DNA of 43,989 bases from NCBI GenBank assembly GCA_020200135.1, contig JAIVJI010000028.1, forward strand, positions 1-43,989, in the 5' to 3' direction. Of the stretch, positions 1-8,727 are shown in pieces. The notes beneath the pieces were generated by a model that saw nothing but the letters and a program-made list of their open reading frames with translations, was not told the origin of the DNA and did no database searches. Made by a program: the position numbers and the translations under genes. The stretch is from Acidobacteriota bacterium. GTDB lineage: Bacteria > Acidobacteriota > Blastocatellia > Pyrinomonadales > Pyrinomonadaceae. Each line of letters starts with the position of its first letter. Within the stretch, counting starts at the first letter, position 1.

Positions 1-723
1 GCGCTGGATGGGCGACGAAAGGTTCTCGGGGCCCGGCGCCCCGAGCCGCTGACCCGCGCCGGCGCTGGTGCCGTTGGTGTCGACGAAGACGAAGTCGGCC
101 GCGTTGTTATTCGTGTCCTTCGGCGTCGAGATCGGGCACGGGCCGAAGGTCGTGATAGACCCGCTCTTGCCGCAGTTGTCGCGGTAGAACGAGTAGTCAA
201 TCGAGAACGGCGTCAGCGCCGGGTAGCCCGTCCCCTCCTTGTAAGTCGTGTTGGCCTCGCTGGTCGAGCCGACCGCGTCCATCCGGTTCGCGAGGATGAA
301 GTTGCCCGCGACCGAGGTGTTGAAGATGGCGATGCCGGCGTTGTCCGGGATGTCGGTCGTGTAGGTGGCGTCGCCCGTGGCGGTCGTGCCGTTGCCCGCC
401 GGGTAGCTCGCCAGCGAGTAGCCGACCGAGTTGACGCACAGGTAGTGGCCGCGGTTCGGGATGACCGTCCCGTTCGGGATGACGCAGCGCGCGACGCCGT
501 TCGAGACCGCGACCGCGTAGCCGGTGCCGCCGCCCGCGACCGTGTGGTCCGCGCCGGAGTTGTTGTAAATCTCGATGAACTCGTCGTTGGCCCCGTTCGG
601 CCCGCGGACGCGGAACTCACTGATGATGAGCTGCGCGGCCGTCTCCGTCGCGCTGGCGCAGACGAAGACCGCCAGCATCAGGGCGGAGAAGAGGAAGGTA
701 GAACGTCTTAGGGAGTTGCGCAT
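1..723 (-). CDS. Secreted lamin-tail-domain protein, 3' end beyond the window
   Basis: An open frame runs from the ATG at 723 to the window edge (241 codons, no stop), so the C-terminus is missing. The first 31 residues form a signal peptide: basic start, hydrophobic core, then an Ala-rich TETAAQ end. Right after it comes LIISEFRVRGPNGANDEFIE, the typical opening of the lamin tail domain, followed by IYNNSG and a beta-rich region with NRGHYLCVNS and DNAGIAIFN, as in bacterial LTD proteins. Such proteins are exported and often carry further domains downstream; their role is unclear. AGGAGA lies about 10 nt before the start. The antisense frames over this stretch are Arg/Ala-rich shadows. Confident in the domain; function unknown. 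Confidence 0.82.
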   Translation of the reverse strand, partial: MRNSLRRSTFLFSALMLAVFVCASATETAAQLIISEFRVRGPNGANDEFIEIYNNSGADHTVAGGGTGYAVAVSNGVARCVIPNGTVIPNRGHYLCVNSVGYSLASYPAGNGTTATGDATYTTDIPDNAGIAIFNTSVAGNFILANRMDAVGSTSEANTTYKEGTGYPALTPFSIDYSFYRDNCGKSGSITTFGPCPISTPKDTNNNAADFVFVDTNGTSAGAGQRLGAPGPENLSSPIQR

Positions 724-993
724 CTTTAAAGACTCTCCTGTCATGCACTGTCCGTGCAGTAAAAGTATTCGGCCGACCGAACTGCGGGGGTGCCGGGGCT
801 TGTGTCGGGCCCGCGCCAGACTTCGCGCGGGAGTGACTTTAGTCACAGAATATTGGCTGCCTTACGCACAGACTCGCCCTTTACGGGTCGTCCGAGGCGC
901 TCGCGAGGGGCAAAAATAACGTTAGAGCTAAAACCTGGTGAGATTATTTCGGATTGAAAGCTAACACGAGTCCCGCGAGGCGGTCAACGGCTT

Positions 994-2235
994 TCAACCA
1001 TTTTTAGTGCGGACGCGTACGGCCGCCGCGTCGAGCGCCCCGGCCAGATGCTCGACGCGCGGGCCGCCGCCCTGCGCGAGGTCGGGGCGTCCGCCGCCGC
1101 GCCCTCCGAGCGTCTGGCAGGCCGCGCGCATGAGCGCGTTCATGTCGCCGGGGGCGTCTGCCGAGCGCGCGAAGACGAGGCGCGCCGCGCCGCCCTCGCC
1201 CCCCTCAGTCGCCCCGAGCAGCGCCACGGCGCGCTCGTGCGCGGCGACGGACGCCGCCAGCCTGCGCAGGCTCTCCGCGTCCCGCCCCTCGAAGACGCGC
1301 GCGACGACGACGGGGTCACCCGCGGCGGTCGCACTCGCCTCCTCATCGTAAAGCTCACGCGCCTCCGAACGCGCCGCCGTCTCCTCGGCCGCGCGCAGGC
1401 GGCGGAGCAGCGCCTTGTGCTCCTCCTGTAGACGCGCGGCGGCCCCGGCCGCCTCGTCGCGCGCGACGCTGAAGAGCGCGGCCGCCGCGCGCGCCGCGCG
1501 GTTGGCCCGGCGGTAGTCGGCGAGCGCGCGTCCGCCGGCGGCGAAGGTCAAGCGGACGAGCCCCCTGGCGCGCTCCCACTGTCGCGCGGCGATGACGCCG
1601 ACCTCGCCCGTCGCGCCCGCGTGCGTCCCGCCGCACGGGCTGAAGTCGAAGCCCTCTATCTCGACGACGCGCAAAAGCCCTTCGCGCTCCGAGTCCTTCC
1701 TGAGCGGGAGGCGCGCGGCCTCCTCGGGCGTGACCTGATGGACGCGCACCGGTAGGTCGCGCCAGACGATTTCGTTGGCGCGGTCGACGGCGCGCTCGAC
1801 GCGCTCGTCCGAAGGCTCTGGCAGCTCGACGTCGATCTCGCAGACCTCCTCCATCATGCGGAAGCTGCGCGTCTGCGCGCCGTAGAGCTCGACGAACGCC
1901 TGCGAGAGGATGTGCTGCCCCGTGTGCTGCTGGATGTGGTCGAGCCGGCGCGGCCAGTCCACGCGCCCGCGCAACACGGAGCCCTCGGCGGGCGGCTCCC
2001 CCTCGACGAGGTGGAGCACGCGGCCGTCCTCCGTCTCGACGCACTCGACGACGCGCGCGTCGCCGAGCGCGCCCGTGTCCGTGGGCTGACCGCCGCCCGT
2101 CGGGTAGAAGGCCGTGCGGTCGAGCGCGACGGCCGCGCGCCCTTCGTCGGTCCGGGAGACTCGGACGACGCGCGCGTCGAACTCGACGAGGTGCGAGTCC
2201 GCGTAGTAGAGCCGCTCGGTGGTGTCGGTCGTCAT
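994..2235 (-). CDS. AlaX-type alanyl-tRNA editing protein with DHHA1 domain
   Basis: 413 residues. Free-standing relative of the alanyl-tRNA synthetase editing domain, expected to hydrolyse Ser-tRNA(Ala) or Gly-tRNA(Ala) in the cytoplasm. Visible: an N-terminal barrel with FYPTGGGQPTDTG (about 40-55), the zinc-binding HTGQH (H104, H108) and CGGTH (C201, H205), a coiled-coil-like middle rich in Ala, Arg and Glu (about 245-310), and a C-terminal DHHA1 domain ending AQGGGPRVEHLAG. This order is the long (AlaX-L-like) form. The open frame extends upstream to 3849, but that part is antisense to the peptidase gene; the ATG at 2235 gives the conserved N-terminus (LYYADSHLVEFDARV). Divergent from the M61 gene. 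No anticodon-binding or aminoacylation domain is present, so it is not AlaRS itself. Confidence 0.88.
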   Translation of the reverse strand: MTTDTTERLYYADSHLVEFDARVVRVSRTDEGRAAVALDRTAFYPTGGGQPTDTGALGDARVVECVETEDGRVLHLVEGEPPAEGSVLRGRVDWPRRLDHIQQHTGQHILSQAFVELYGAQTRSFRMMEEVCEIDVELPEPSDERVERAVDRANEIVWRDLPVRVHQVTPEEAARLPLRKDSEREGLLRVVEIEGFDFSPCGGTHAGATGEVGVIAARQWERARGLVRLTFAAGGRALADYRRANRAARAAAALFSVARDEAAGAAARLQEEHKALLRRLRAAEETAARSEARELYDEEASATAAGDPVVVARVFEGRDAESLRRLAASVAAHERAVALLGATEGGEGGAARLVFARSADAPGDMNALMRAACQTLGGRGGGRPDLAQGGGPRVEHLAGALDAAAVRVRTKNG

Positions 2236-2370
2236 GTGTGAGAGTTGATAGCCGACGCCCGGCGCCCGCGTCAAGCGGCACTTTTGACAGCCCGGCGTGG
2301 CGCGCAGATAATCGCGCGGCGGTCTCCCGTACAGCTCAGCTCTCAAATTCCGACGGAGTCGAAAAGACGA

Positions 2371-4008
2371 ATGACAGCCCCCGCACGCGCCACGCGCGCC
2401 CTCTGGCTCCTCGCGCTCCTGGCGCTCGCGCCCGTCTGTGCGCGAGCGCAGGACACGAGCGCGCCCGCCTACAAGATCGGTTACAGAATCTCGATGCCCG
2501 AGCCGGCCTCGCACGTCTTCCAGGTTGAGGTGGACGTGGAGGGTCTGACGGGCAGGGGGCACGTCGATTTCCAGATGCCGCGCTGGTCGCCGGGGCGCTA
2601 CGCCGTCTACGACTTCGCGAAGAACGTCTTCGGCGCGAAGGCGTCGGGGCCTTGCAGGCGTGAGGAGCGTTGCGGGTCGAAGGGGTACCCGGTCGAGAGA
2701 ATCGACACGCAGACGTGGCGCGTCTCGGCGCCCGAACTGCCGAGGGTCACTTTCTCTTACAACGTCTTCGCCGACGACCTCTCGGGCACCTTCTCGCAGC
2801 TCGACGAGCGCCACGCCAACTTCAACGGCGCGTCGGTCTTCGTCTACGTCGTCGGGCACAAGCACGACCCCGCCACGCTGAAGGTCGGGGCGCCCGCCGG
2901 GTGGAAGGTCTTTAACGGCCAGTCGAAGGACGAGGGGCAGACCGAGTTCAGCTTCCCCAACTACGACGTGCTCATCGACACCCCGACCGAGGTCGGGCCA
3001 GACTTCAACGTCCAGACCTTCGAGGTCGGCGGCAAGACCTACCGCGTCCTCGTCCACTCGCTCGGCGGCGAGGGCGGGCGGCGCGGCGATTTGACGAAGG
3101 CGGTCGAGCGCGTCGTGCGCGCCGAGCTGGCGACGATGCCCGAGCCCGACTACGGGCAGTACACCTTCATCTTCCACTTCGCCGCGGGGGGGCGGTCCGG
3201 CGACGGCATGGAGCATCTCAACTCGACGCAGATCGTCGAGACCGAAGCGCTGGCCGAACCCGAGGGCTTCGCGAGCGCGGTCGACACCGCCGCGCACGAG
3301 TTCTACCACGTCTGGAACGTCAAGCGGCTCCGCCCCGAGGGGCTGGGGCCGTGGGACTTCACGCGCCCCGTGGTCACGCGCGGCCTCTGGATAGCCGAGG
3401 GGTTCACGAACTACTTCGGCAAGCTCGCGCAGCGCCGCGCCGGCGTGTGGGACGACGGGCAGCTGCTCCGCTCCTACGCGCGGAACATCGAGATGGTCGA
3501 GAACAAGGACGGCAACGGGATGACGAGCGCCGTCGAGGCGAGCGTCCTCGCGCCCTTCATCGACCGCGCGTCGGCGTCGCAGAGCACCAACATCGACAAG
3601 ACGGTCGTCAGCTACTACCAGAAGGGCGAGACGCTGGCCGTCGCGCTCGACCTCCTCATCCGCGGCCGCTCGAAGGGGCGCGCCTCGCTCGAAACGGTGA
3701 TGCGCCGCGCCTACGAGGAGTTCTATCTGAAGGCCCCGCGCGACAGCTACTACCTGAAGGGGCGCGCCTACGCCGTCGAGGAGTTCGAGCAACTGGCCTC
3801 GGAGGCGACGGGGCTCGACCTCTCTGACTTCTTCCGCCGGCACGCGCACGACGTGCAGCAGCCGCCCTACGACGAGGCGTTCGGCTACGTCGGCCTGCGC
3901 CTCGTGCGCACGCCCGCCGGCGCGCGCACCAGCTTCCGCATCGAGAAAGACGACAAGGCTTCCGCGGAGGCGCGCGCCCTGCGCGAGGCGTGGCTGAAAG
4001 GGAAGTAG
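2371..4008 (+). CDS. M61 glycyl aminopeptidase family protein lacking its PDZ domain
   Basis: 545 residues from the ATG at 2371, which opens a clear signal peptide (hydrophobic LLALLALAPVCARAQ). The earlier in-frame start at 2245 would bury this signal, so I rejected it. The N-terminal beta domain is followed by the zinc metalloprotease core: HEFYH at about 309-313 followed by VWNVKR, and GLWIAEGFTNYFG with the third zinc ligand near E343. M61 enzymes remove N-terminal Gly or Ala and normally carry a C-terminal PDZ domain. Here the chain goes from GYVGLRLVRTPAG straight to FRIEKDDKASAEARALREAW, a segment that in relatives follows the PDZ domain. The PDZ domain therefore seems excised in frame near 3930-3940. 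The stop codon sits in the first unit of a heptamer repeat. Confidence 0.85.
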   Translation: MTAPARATRALWLLALLALAPVCARAQDTSAPAYKIGYRISMPEPASHVFQVEVDVEGLTGRGHVDFQMPRWSPGRYAVYDFAKNVFGAKASGPCRREERCGSKGYPVERIDTQTWRVSAPELPRVTFSYNVFADDLSGTFSQLDERHANFNGASVFVYVVGHKHDPATLKVGAPAGWKVFNGQSKDEGQTEFSFPNYDVLIDTPTEVGPDFNVQTFEVGGKTYRVLVHSLGGEGGRRGDLTKAVERVVRAELATMPEPDYGQYTFIFHFAAGGRSGDGMEHLNSTQIVETEALAEPEGFASAVDTAAHEFYHVWNVKRLRPEGLGPWDFTRPVVTRGLWIAEGFTNYFGKLAQRRAGVWDDGQLLRSYARNIEMVENKDGNGMTSAVEASVLAPFIDRASASQSTNIDKTVVSYYQKGETLAVALDLLIRGRSKGRASLETVMRRAYEEFYLKAPRDSYYLKGRAYAVEEFEQLASEATGLDLSDFFRRHAHDVQQPPYDEAFGYVGLRLVRTPAGARTSFRIEKDDKASAEARALREAWLKGK

Positions 4009-4109
4009 TCAGTAAAGAGTAAACAGTAGTCATTAGTCAGTAGACGGGAAGGCGGCGCGCCCGGCCTGATGGCTGAGACGCGCCGCTGGGTTTTTCTACC
4101 GACTACCGG
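4005..4109. repeat. Degenerate heptamer repeat with inverted second arm
   Basis: Six in-phase 7-mers run from 4005 to 4046: GTAGTCA, GTAAAGA, GTAAACA, GTAGTCA, TTAGTCA, GTAGACG. The TAG stop of the M61 gene (4006-4008) is inside the first unit. A shorter complementary arm (CTACCGACTACCGG, 4096-4109) lies beyond a terminator-like hairpin. The design matches the repeats at 17793, 22522 and 38398. Confidence 0.7.
4052..4095 (+). terminator. Rho-independent-like terminator after the M61 gene
   Basis: An 8-bp GC stem, GCGGCGCG (4052-4059) with CGCGCCGC (4079-4086), is followed by TGGG and a run of five T (4091-4095). It lies between the convergent M61 and actP genes and would end plus-strand transcription. 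Confidence 0.5.
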
Positions 4110-4118
4110 CCACTCCCC

Positions 4119-5726
4119 TCAGTGGGGCGTAGCCTTCTCCGCGCCGAGGCCGGTGTTGGCGCGCACGGTCAGCTCGGTGTATTTGGCTTCGGCCGAGGGC
4201 TCGCGCCCCGTGAGCGCGCCGAGGAAGGCGCCGAGGAAGCCGAGCGGGATGGAGAGGATGCCCGGGTTCTCCAGCGGGAAGACCGGGTCGGCCTGAATCA
4301 GGTGGCGCGCCGCGCCCGTCACCGCCGGCGGGTCTACGGACATGATGCTCGGGCTCAGGAGGATGAGCACGATGGAGGCGAGCAGACCCGTCCCAAGCCC
4401 CGCGACCGCGCCGCGCGTGTTGAAGCGCCGCCAGAAGAGCGAAAGCACGATGACCGGCAGGTTGGCCGACGCCGCCACCGCGAAGGCCAGCGCGACGAGG
4501 AACGCGACGTTCGCCGCCGGCCCCAGCACGATGGCGATGACGATGGAGACGCCGCCGACGACGAAGGCCGTCACACGCGCCACGCGCACCTCCTCGCCCG
4601 GCGCGCGCTCGACGCCCCGGTGGATGACGTTCGTCCAGAAGTCGTGCGCGAACGAGGTCGAGGCCGAGATGGTCAGCCCCGCGACGACCGCCAGGATGGT
4701 CGCGAACGCGATGGCCGCGACGAACCCGAAGAAGACGTCGCCGCCGAGCGCCTGCGCGAGCAGCGGCGCGCTCATGTTCGTCCCGCCGTTTCGCGCGATG
4801 GCGTCGCGGCCGACGATGGTCGCCGCGCCGAAGCCGAGGAAGGTGGTCAGGATGTAGAAGACGCCGATGATGGCCATCGCCCAGACGACGCTCGCGCGCG
4901 CCGTCTTCGCGTCGGGCACGGTGTAGAAGCGAACGAGGATGTGCGGCAGCCCGGCCGTCCCGAAGACGAGCGCCATCCCCAGCGAGAGCAAATCGAGCGC
5001 GCCGTAAGGCGGCCTGTAGCGCAGGCCCGGCTGGAGGAAGTCCTGCGTGACGGGGCGGCCGTCGGCGCCCGTGTAGGTGACGTGCGCGACGGCGTCGAAG
5101 AAGGCGGCGAAGCTGAAGCCGAAGTGCGCCATCACCAGCACGCTCAGCAGAATCGTCCCCGCCATCAGCAGGATCGCCTTGACGATCTGCACCCACGTCG
5201 TCGCCAGCATCCCGCCGAAGACCACGTAGACGATCATCAGGATGCCGACGCCGATGACCGCCGACTGGTACGTCACCCCCGAGTCCTTCAGGAGCAGCGA
5301 GACGAGCGCGCCCGCGCCGACCATCTGCGCGATCATGTAGAAGGTCGAGACGGTGAGCGTGCTAAGGCTCGCCATCGCGCGCACCGGGCGCGGCTTGAGG
5401 CGGTAGGCGAGCACGTCGGCCATCGTGTACTTGCCGGCGTTGCGCAGGGGCTCGGCGACGACGAGCAGCACCGTCAGGTAGGCGACGAGAAAGCCGACCG
5501 AGTACATGAAGCCGTCGTAGCCCTGGAAGGCGATGATGCCGGCGATGCCGAGGAAAGAGGCGGCGCTCATGTAGTCGCCGGCGACGGCCACGCCGTTCTG
5601 CCAGCCCTTGATGGAGCGGCCGGCGGCGAAGTAGGCGCTCGTCCCCGTCGAGCGGCGCGCCGCCCAGTAGGTGATGCCGAGCGTCACGGCGACGAAGGCC
5701 AGGAACATCAGGAGCGAAGTGGTCAC
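4119..5726 (-). CDS. actP: Cation/acetate symporter, SSS family
   Basis: 535 residues, close to the roughly 550 of E. coli ActP. A sodium:solute symporter with about 13 hydrophobic segments. The N-terminus ([23 protein letters not shown]) and the following [14 protein letters not shown] are hallmark ActP segments; [14 protein letters not shown] and [18 protein letters not shown] are also typical. It is expected to carry acetate and other short monocarboxylates inward across the inner membrane. It lies 4 nt downstream of a DUF485 gene; that pairing (YjcH-ActP in enterobacteria) is the classical acetate-uptake operon. The promoter upstream of the DUF485 gene presumably serves both. Substrate is inferred from family and context. 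Confidence 0.9.
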   Translation of the reverse strand: MTTSLLMFLAFVAVTLGITYWAARRSTGTSAYFAAGRSIKGWQNGVAVAGDYMSAASFLGIAGIIAFQGYDGFMYSVGFLVAYLTVLLVVAEPLRNAGKYTMADVLAYRLKPRPVRAMASLSTLTVSTFYMIAQMVGAGALVSLLLKDSGVTYQSAVIGVGILMIVYVVFGGMLATTWVQIVKAILLMAGTILLSVLVMAHFGFSFAAFFDAVAHVTYTGADGRPVTQDFLQPGLRYRPPYGALDLLSLGMALVFGTAGLPHILVRFYTVPDAKTARASVVWAMAIIGVFYILTTFLGFGAATIVGRDAIARNGGTNMSAPLLAQALGGDVFFGFVAAIAFATILAVVAGLTISASTSFAHDFWTNVIHRGVERAPGEEVRVARVTAFVVGGVSIVIAIVLGPAANVAFLVALAFAVAASANLPVIVLSLFWRRFNTRGAVAGLGTGLLASIVLILLSPSIMSVDPPAVTGAARHLIQADPVFPLENPGILSIPLGFLGAFLGALTGREPSAEAKYTELTVRANTGLGAEKATPH

Positions 5727-5730
5727 GCCC

Positions 5731-6177
5731 CTACTCCTCCCCCCGGCGCTCGACCAGTTTCTCGATGACGCGGCGCGCCGTCTCGTCCCAGCCGCCGGCC
5801 GCGCGCACGTAGAGCGCCGCCACGCCCCACGCCATGAAGAACTGCGAGAGCGCGAAGAGGTACGCGAGGTTGAGCGGGCCGAAGACGCGCCGCGACATCA
5901 GCCCCGGCGCGTAGCCCACCAGCAGCGGGAGCGCGAAGTAGTAGACGACGAAGAAGACCGTGGCCGGCACGATGAAGCGGCGCTTCGAGGCGAGGAGCCC
6001 CTTGAACTCCGGCTCGGCGGCCACGCGGTCCCAGTCGGCCACGTCCGCGTCCTCGTCGGCCGTCAACTCGTGCCCCGGCTTCCCGCCCGCGCGCCCGAGC
6101 GGCGCCACGTCGGTCGCCGACCCGGCCTCGGGCGTCTGGTCCCCCGGCTCCGGCTCCGTCTGAATTTTTGGCGGCAT
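5731..6177 (-). CDS. DUF485 small membrane protein (YjcH-like)
   Basis: 148 residues from the ATG at 6177, chosen because AAGGAG lies about 7 nt before it; longer in-frame starts at 6222 and 6360 lack such a site. An acidic, disordered N-terminal third ([14 protein letters not shown]) is followed by the DUF485 core: [23 protein letters not shown], then a second hydrophobic stretch with [23 protein letters not shown]. Two transmembrane helices are expected. DUF485 proteins sit beside acetate/solute symporters and are thought to be accessory subunits. It is separated from actP by 4 nt, so the two are probably cotranscribed. The N-terminal extension is longer than in E. coli YjcH (about 104 residues). 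Confidence 0.85.
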   Translation of the reverse strand: MPPKIQTEPEPGDQTPEAGSATDVAPLGRAGGKPGHELTADEDADVADWDRVAAEPEFKGLLASKRRFIVPATVFFVVYYFALPLLVGYAPGLMSRRVFGPLNLAYLFALSQFFMAWGVAALYVRAAGGWDETARRVIEKLVERRGEE

Positions 6178-6217
6178 CGGTCTCCTTCTGCCACGGACTG
6201 CTCTGAAAGTTTTCTGC

Positions 6218-6246
6218 ATTAAACTACAGGGGCGCGGGGTGAACAA
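6218..6246 (-). promoter_or_regulatory. Sigma-70-like promoter for DUF485-actP
   Basis: On the minus strand, TTGTTC (6246-6241) and TTTAAT (6223-6218) are separated by exactly 17 bp. The -10 box lies about 40 nt before the DUF485 start. This is the best promoter match I found in the window. Confidence 0.5.
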
Positions 6247-6319
6247 GCGACGGATGAGTTCGCGCGTGAACGGGCGGGGGCGCCGCCGGCTCTGTCTGGC
6301 GGTCGCGTGCGCGCCGGGA

Positions 6320-6325
6320 TATAAT
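6320..6325 (+). promoter_or_regulatory. Candidate -10 box for the VWFA-domain gene
   Basis: A perfect TATAAT stands in otherwise very GC-rich DNA about 100 nt before the next plus-strand start. No good -35 box lies 16-18 bp upstream, so this is tentative. Confidence 0.35.
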
Positions 6326-6428
6326 TCGCCGCCGTGAAAAGTTTTCCGGCCGCCGGCCACCCCCGCGCGCGAGGCAGTTCGCCGGCTCTGCCCTCTTCAA
6401 AACGGATCGGCTTCCCCGAGGTGTACAG

Positions 6429-8576
6429 ATGAAAAGGCGACTCACCCAGGCGCTCGCCCTCCTCCTCGCCTCCGCAATCTTCCAGACCCAGGCGCCCGCG
6501 CAGAGCCCGCCGCCGGCCACGACGATGCAGACGCCGGCCGCGCAGCGCCCCGCGGACGCGGACGACGACGACGTGGTGCGCATCACGACGAACCTCGTGC
6601 AGTTCGACGCGGTGGTGACCGATAAGAAGGGGCGGCAGGTGACAGACCTCAGGGCCGACGAGCTCGAGGTGACGGTCGACGGGAAGCCGCAGCCGCTGAC
6701 GTACTTCACTTACGTCCGGAACGTCGGCGACCCGGCGCCGGCGGCCGCCGACCCGGCGCCCGCGCCCGGCGCGCCGCCCGTGCCGCCGGCGCGGCTGCGC
6801 CCCGACCAGGTCAGGCGCACCGTCGCCTTCGTCTTCAACGACCTCCAGATGTCTTGGGAGAGCGTCTACTACGCGCGGCGCGCCATCAAGAAGTTCGTGG
6901 ACGAGCAGATGGAGCCGGGCGACTTCGTCGCCATCATCCCGACGAGCGGCGGCAGCGGCGCGCTCCAGCAGTTCACCTCCGACAAGCGCCTGCTGGGCGC
7001 GGCGGTCAAGAACCTGCGCTGGTACCCGCAGTGGGGCGGCTCCGGCGTCACCGCGTTCGAGGCGTTCCAGGAGTTCTACGGGAAGACGGACGGCGAGCGG
7101 CAGTTCGAGTCGCAGCGCCGCGAGCGCTTCAGCGTCGGGACGCTCTACGCGCTCGACGCGGTCGTCGGGGCGCTGCGCGACCTGCCCGGGCGCAAGTCGC
7201 TCGTGCTGCTCTCGGACGGCATCCCCGTGCCGCCGCCCGAGGAGAATCGTGGGCGCGTGCTCGCCGACATCAACCGCGTCATCGAGAGCGCCAACCGCGC
7301 CTCGGTCATCATCTACGCCGTGGACGCGCGCGGCCTCCAGACGCTGGGCCTCTTCGACGCGAGCCATGCGGGTGTCCCCAGCCCCGAGCAGATGATGGCC
7401 CTCTCGACGTTGCGCGGCGGGGAACTCTTCGACTCGCAGCGCGGCATGAAGGCGCTGGCCGAGGAGACGGGCGGCGTCGCCTACGTCAACTCGAACGACA
7501 TCGGCGGCGGGGTCCGGCGCGCCATCGAAGACCAGAGGGGCTACTACCTCATTGGCTTCCGCCCCGAGGAGGGGACGTTCGACCCGACGACGGGGCGCTT
7601 CCGCTTCCACAAGGTCTCCGTGAAGGTCAGGCGCGCGGGGCTGAAGGTGCGCACGCGCGGCGGCTTCTTCGGCTTCGAGGGCAAGAGCCTCGTCCCGACC
7701 CAGCGCCCGCGCACGCGCGCGCAGCAGATTCGCGCCGCGCTCGTCGCGCCCTTCCCGGCGGGCGGCGTCCGCCTGCGCCTGACGCCGCTCCTCAGCCGCG
7801 ACGCCAAACAGGGCGCCTTCCTGCGGACGCTGCTCCACGTCGAGGGCGGCGACCTGAGCTTTAAACGTCAGCCCGACGGGAAGTACACGGCCGTCATCGA
7901 CGTGGTGGCGCTCACCTTCGGCGCGAACGGCCGACCCGCCGGCGAGGCGAACATGACGCACACGGTCACGGTGAAGGCGGAGGACTACGAGAGGACGCTG
8001 CGGGGCGGGCTCGTCTACAACATGGTCGTCCCGGCGAAGAAGGCGGGCGGCTACCAGTTGCGCGTCGCCGTGCGCGACACGGCGACCGAGCGTGTGGGGT
8101 CGGCCAGCCAGTTCGTCGAGGTGCCCGATTTAAAGAAAGAACGGCTCGCGCTCTCAGGGATAGTCATGGCGCTGCAACGCGACGCCGCCCCGAACGCCGG
8201 GGGCAACGCGGCCCCGAACTCGGGCGCGACCGACCCGCTGGGCGGCTCGGCCGTGCGGCGCTTCCGGCGCGGCGCGGCGGTCGATTACGGCTTCCACATC
8301 TATAACGCTAAGCTCGAACGCGCGGGAGGCGGCGCGCGGATGCAGACGCAGGTGCGCCTCTTCCGCGACGGCCGCGCGGTCTTCACGGGTCAGGCGATGC
8401 CGTTCGACGGCCGCCCCCAGAACGTCGCGGGCGACATCGGCGCCGGCGGCCGGCTCCGCCTCGGCAAAGAGTTGGGCCCCGGCGAGTACGTCCTCCAGCT
8501 CGTCGTCACGGACCTCCTCGCCGACGAGAAGCACCGCGTCGCCACACAGTGGATAGATTTCGAGGTGATCGAGTGA
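6429..8576 (+). CDS. VWFA-related acidobacterial domain protein
   Basis: 715 residues. The first 26 residues form a signal peptide (MKRRL, then a hydrophobic core, ending APAQS). Then ITTNLVQFDAVVTDKKGRQVTDL and the ELEVTVDGKPQPLTYF region, the standard lead-in of the VWFA-related acidobacterial family (TIGR03436). An Ala/Pro-rich linker (about 100-122) precedes the VWA core: VAFVFNDLQMSW (degenerate metal site), DFVAIIPTSGGSGALQQF, LVLLSDGIPVPPPE, SVIIYAVDARGLQ and the closing GYYLIGFRPE. The C-terminal 300 residues are beta-rich, of unknown role. GAGGTG lies about 7 nt upstream of the ATG. Such proteins are abundant, secreted and uncharacterised in Acidobacteriota. No obvious partner; the next gene is convergent. 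Confidence 0.85.
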   Translation: MKRRLTQALALLLASAIFQTQAPAQSPPPATTMQTPAAQRPADADDDDVVRITTNLVQFDAVVTDKKGRQVTDLRADELEVTVDGKPQPLTYFTYVRNVGDPAPAAADPAPAPGAPPVPPARLRPDQVRRTVAFVFNDLQMSWESVYYARRAIKKFVDEQMEPGDFVAIIPTSGGSGALQQFTSDKRLLGAAVKNLRWYPQWGGSGVTAFEAFQEFYGKTDGERQFESQRRERFSVGTLYALDAVVGALRDLPGRKSLVLLSDGIPVPPPEENRGRVLADINRVIESANRASVIIYAVDARGLQTLGLFDASHAGVPSPEQMMALSTLRGGELFDSQRGMKALAEETGGVAYVNSNDIGGGVRRAIEDQRGYYLIGFRPEEGTFDPTTGRFRFHKVSVKVRRAGLKVRTRGGFFGFEGKSLVPTQRPRTRAQQIRAALVAPFPAGGVRLRLTPLLSRDAKQGAFLRTLLHVEGGDLSFKRQPDGKYTAVIDVVALTFGANGRPAGEANMTHTVTVKAEDYERTLRGGLVYNMVVPAKKAGGYQLRVAVRDTATERVGSASQFVEVPDLKKERLALSGIVMALQRDAAPNAGGNAAPNSGATDPLGGSAVRRFRRGAAVDYGFHIYNAKLERAGGGARMQTQVRLFRDGRAVFTGQAMPFDGRPQNVAGDIGAGGRLRLGKELGPGEYVLQLVVTDLLADEKHRVATQWIDFEVIE

Positions 8577-8637
8577 GGGCGAACGCAAGTTCATGGTCGG
8601 CTTCGAGCTGCTCGGGATGCCGCAGCGCGCCGTCACC

Positions 8638-8677
8638 CCCGGGCGGCTCGCGCAAACGTTTGCGCGAGCCGCCCGGG
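8638..8677. terminator. Perfect 40-bp palindrome between convergent genes
   Basis: Every base from 8638 to 8677 pairs with its mirror, centred on the ACGT at 8656-8659, with no unpaired loop in the DNA. It lies between the ends of the VWFA gene (8576) and the SET gene (8728). It would form a very strong hairpin in either transcript, but no T-run follows on either side, so termination is inferred from position only. Confidence 0.55.
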
Positions 8678-8693
8678 CGGCATTAGACGGATT

Positions 8694-8714
8694 GAGACTT
8701 GTGGACTGAGGACT
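8694..8714. repeat. Three degenerate heptamers
   Basis: GAGACTT, GTGGACT and GAGGACT are in phase just after the palindrome. They could be a worn member of the 7-bp repeat family seen elsewhere in the window; with three imperfect units chance is possible. Confidence 0.3.
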
Positions 8715-8727
8715 CGGGCGGGGCGTG

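Noticed and set aside
833..846. GTGACTTTAGTCAC inverted repeat as an operator
   Set aside because: A 6-bp arm with a 2-bp gap is expected by chance at this length, and it is not close to a recognisable promoter.
2245..2370. N-terminal extension of the M61 protein
   Set aside because: It would put 42 residues before a complete signal peptide that starts at 2371.
994..3849. 951-residue minus-strand frame
   Set aside because: Only the last 413 codons form the AlaX protein; the first part is antisense to the peptidase gene and has low-complexity composition.
4122..5768. 548-residue plus-strand frame opposite actP
   Set aside because: Arg/Asp/Gly-rich shadow frame caused by high GC; no domain, and the minus-strand actP is unmistakable.
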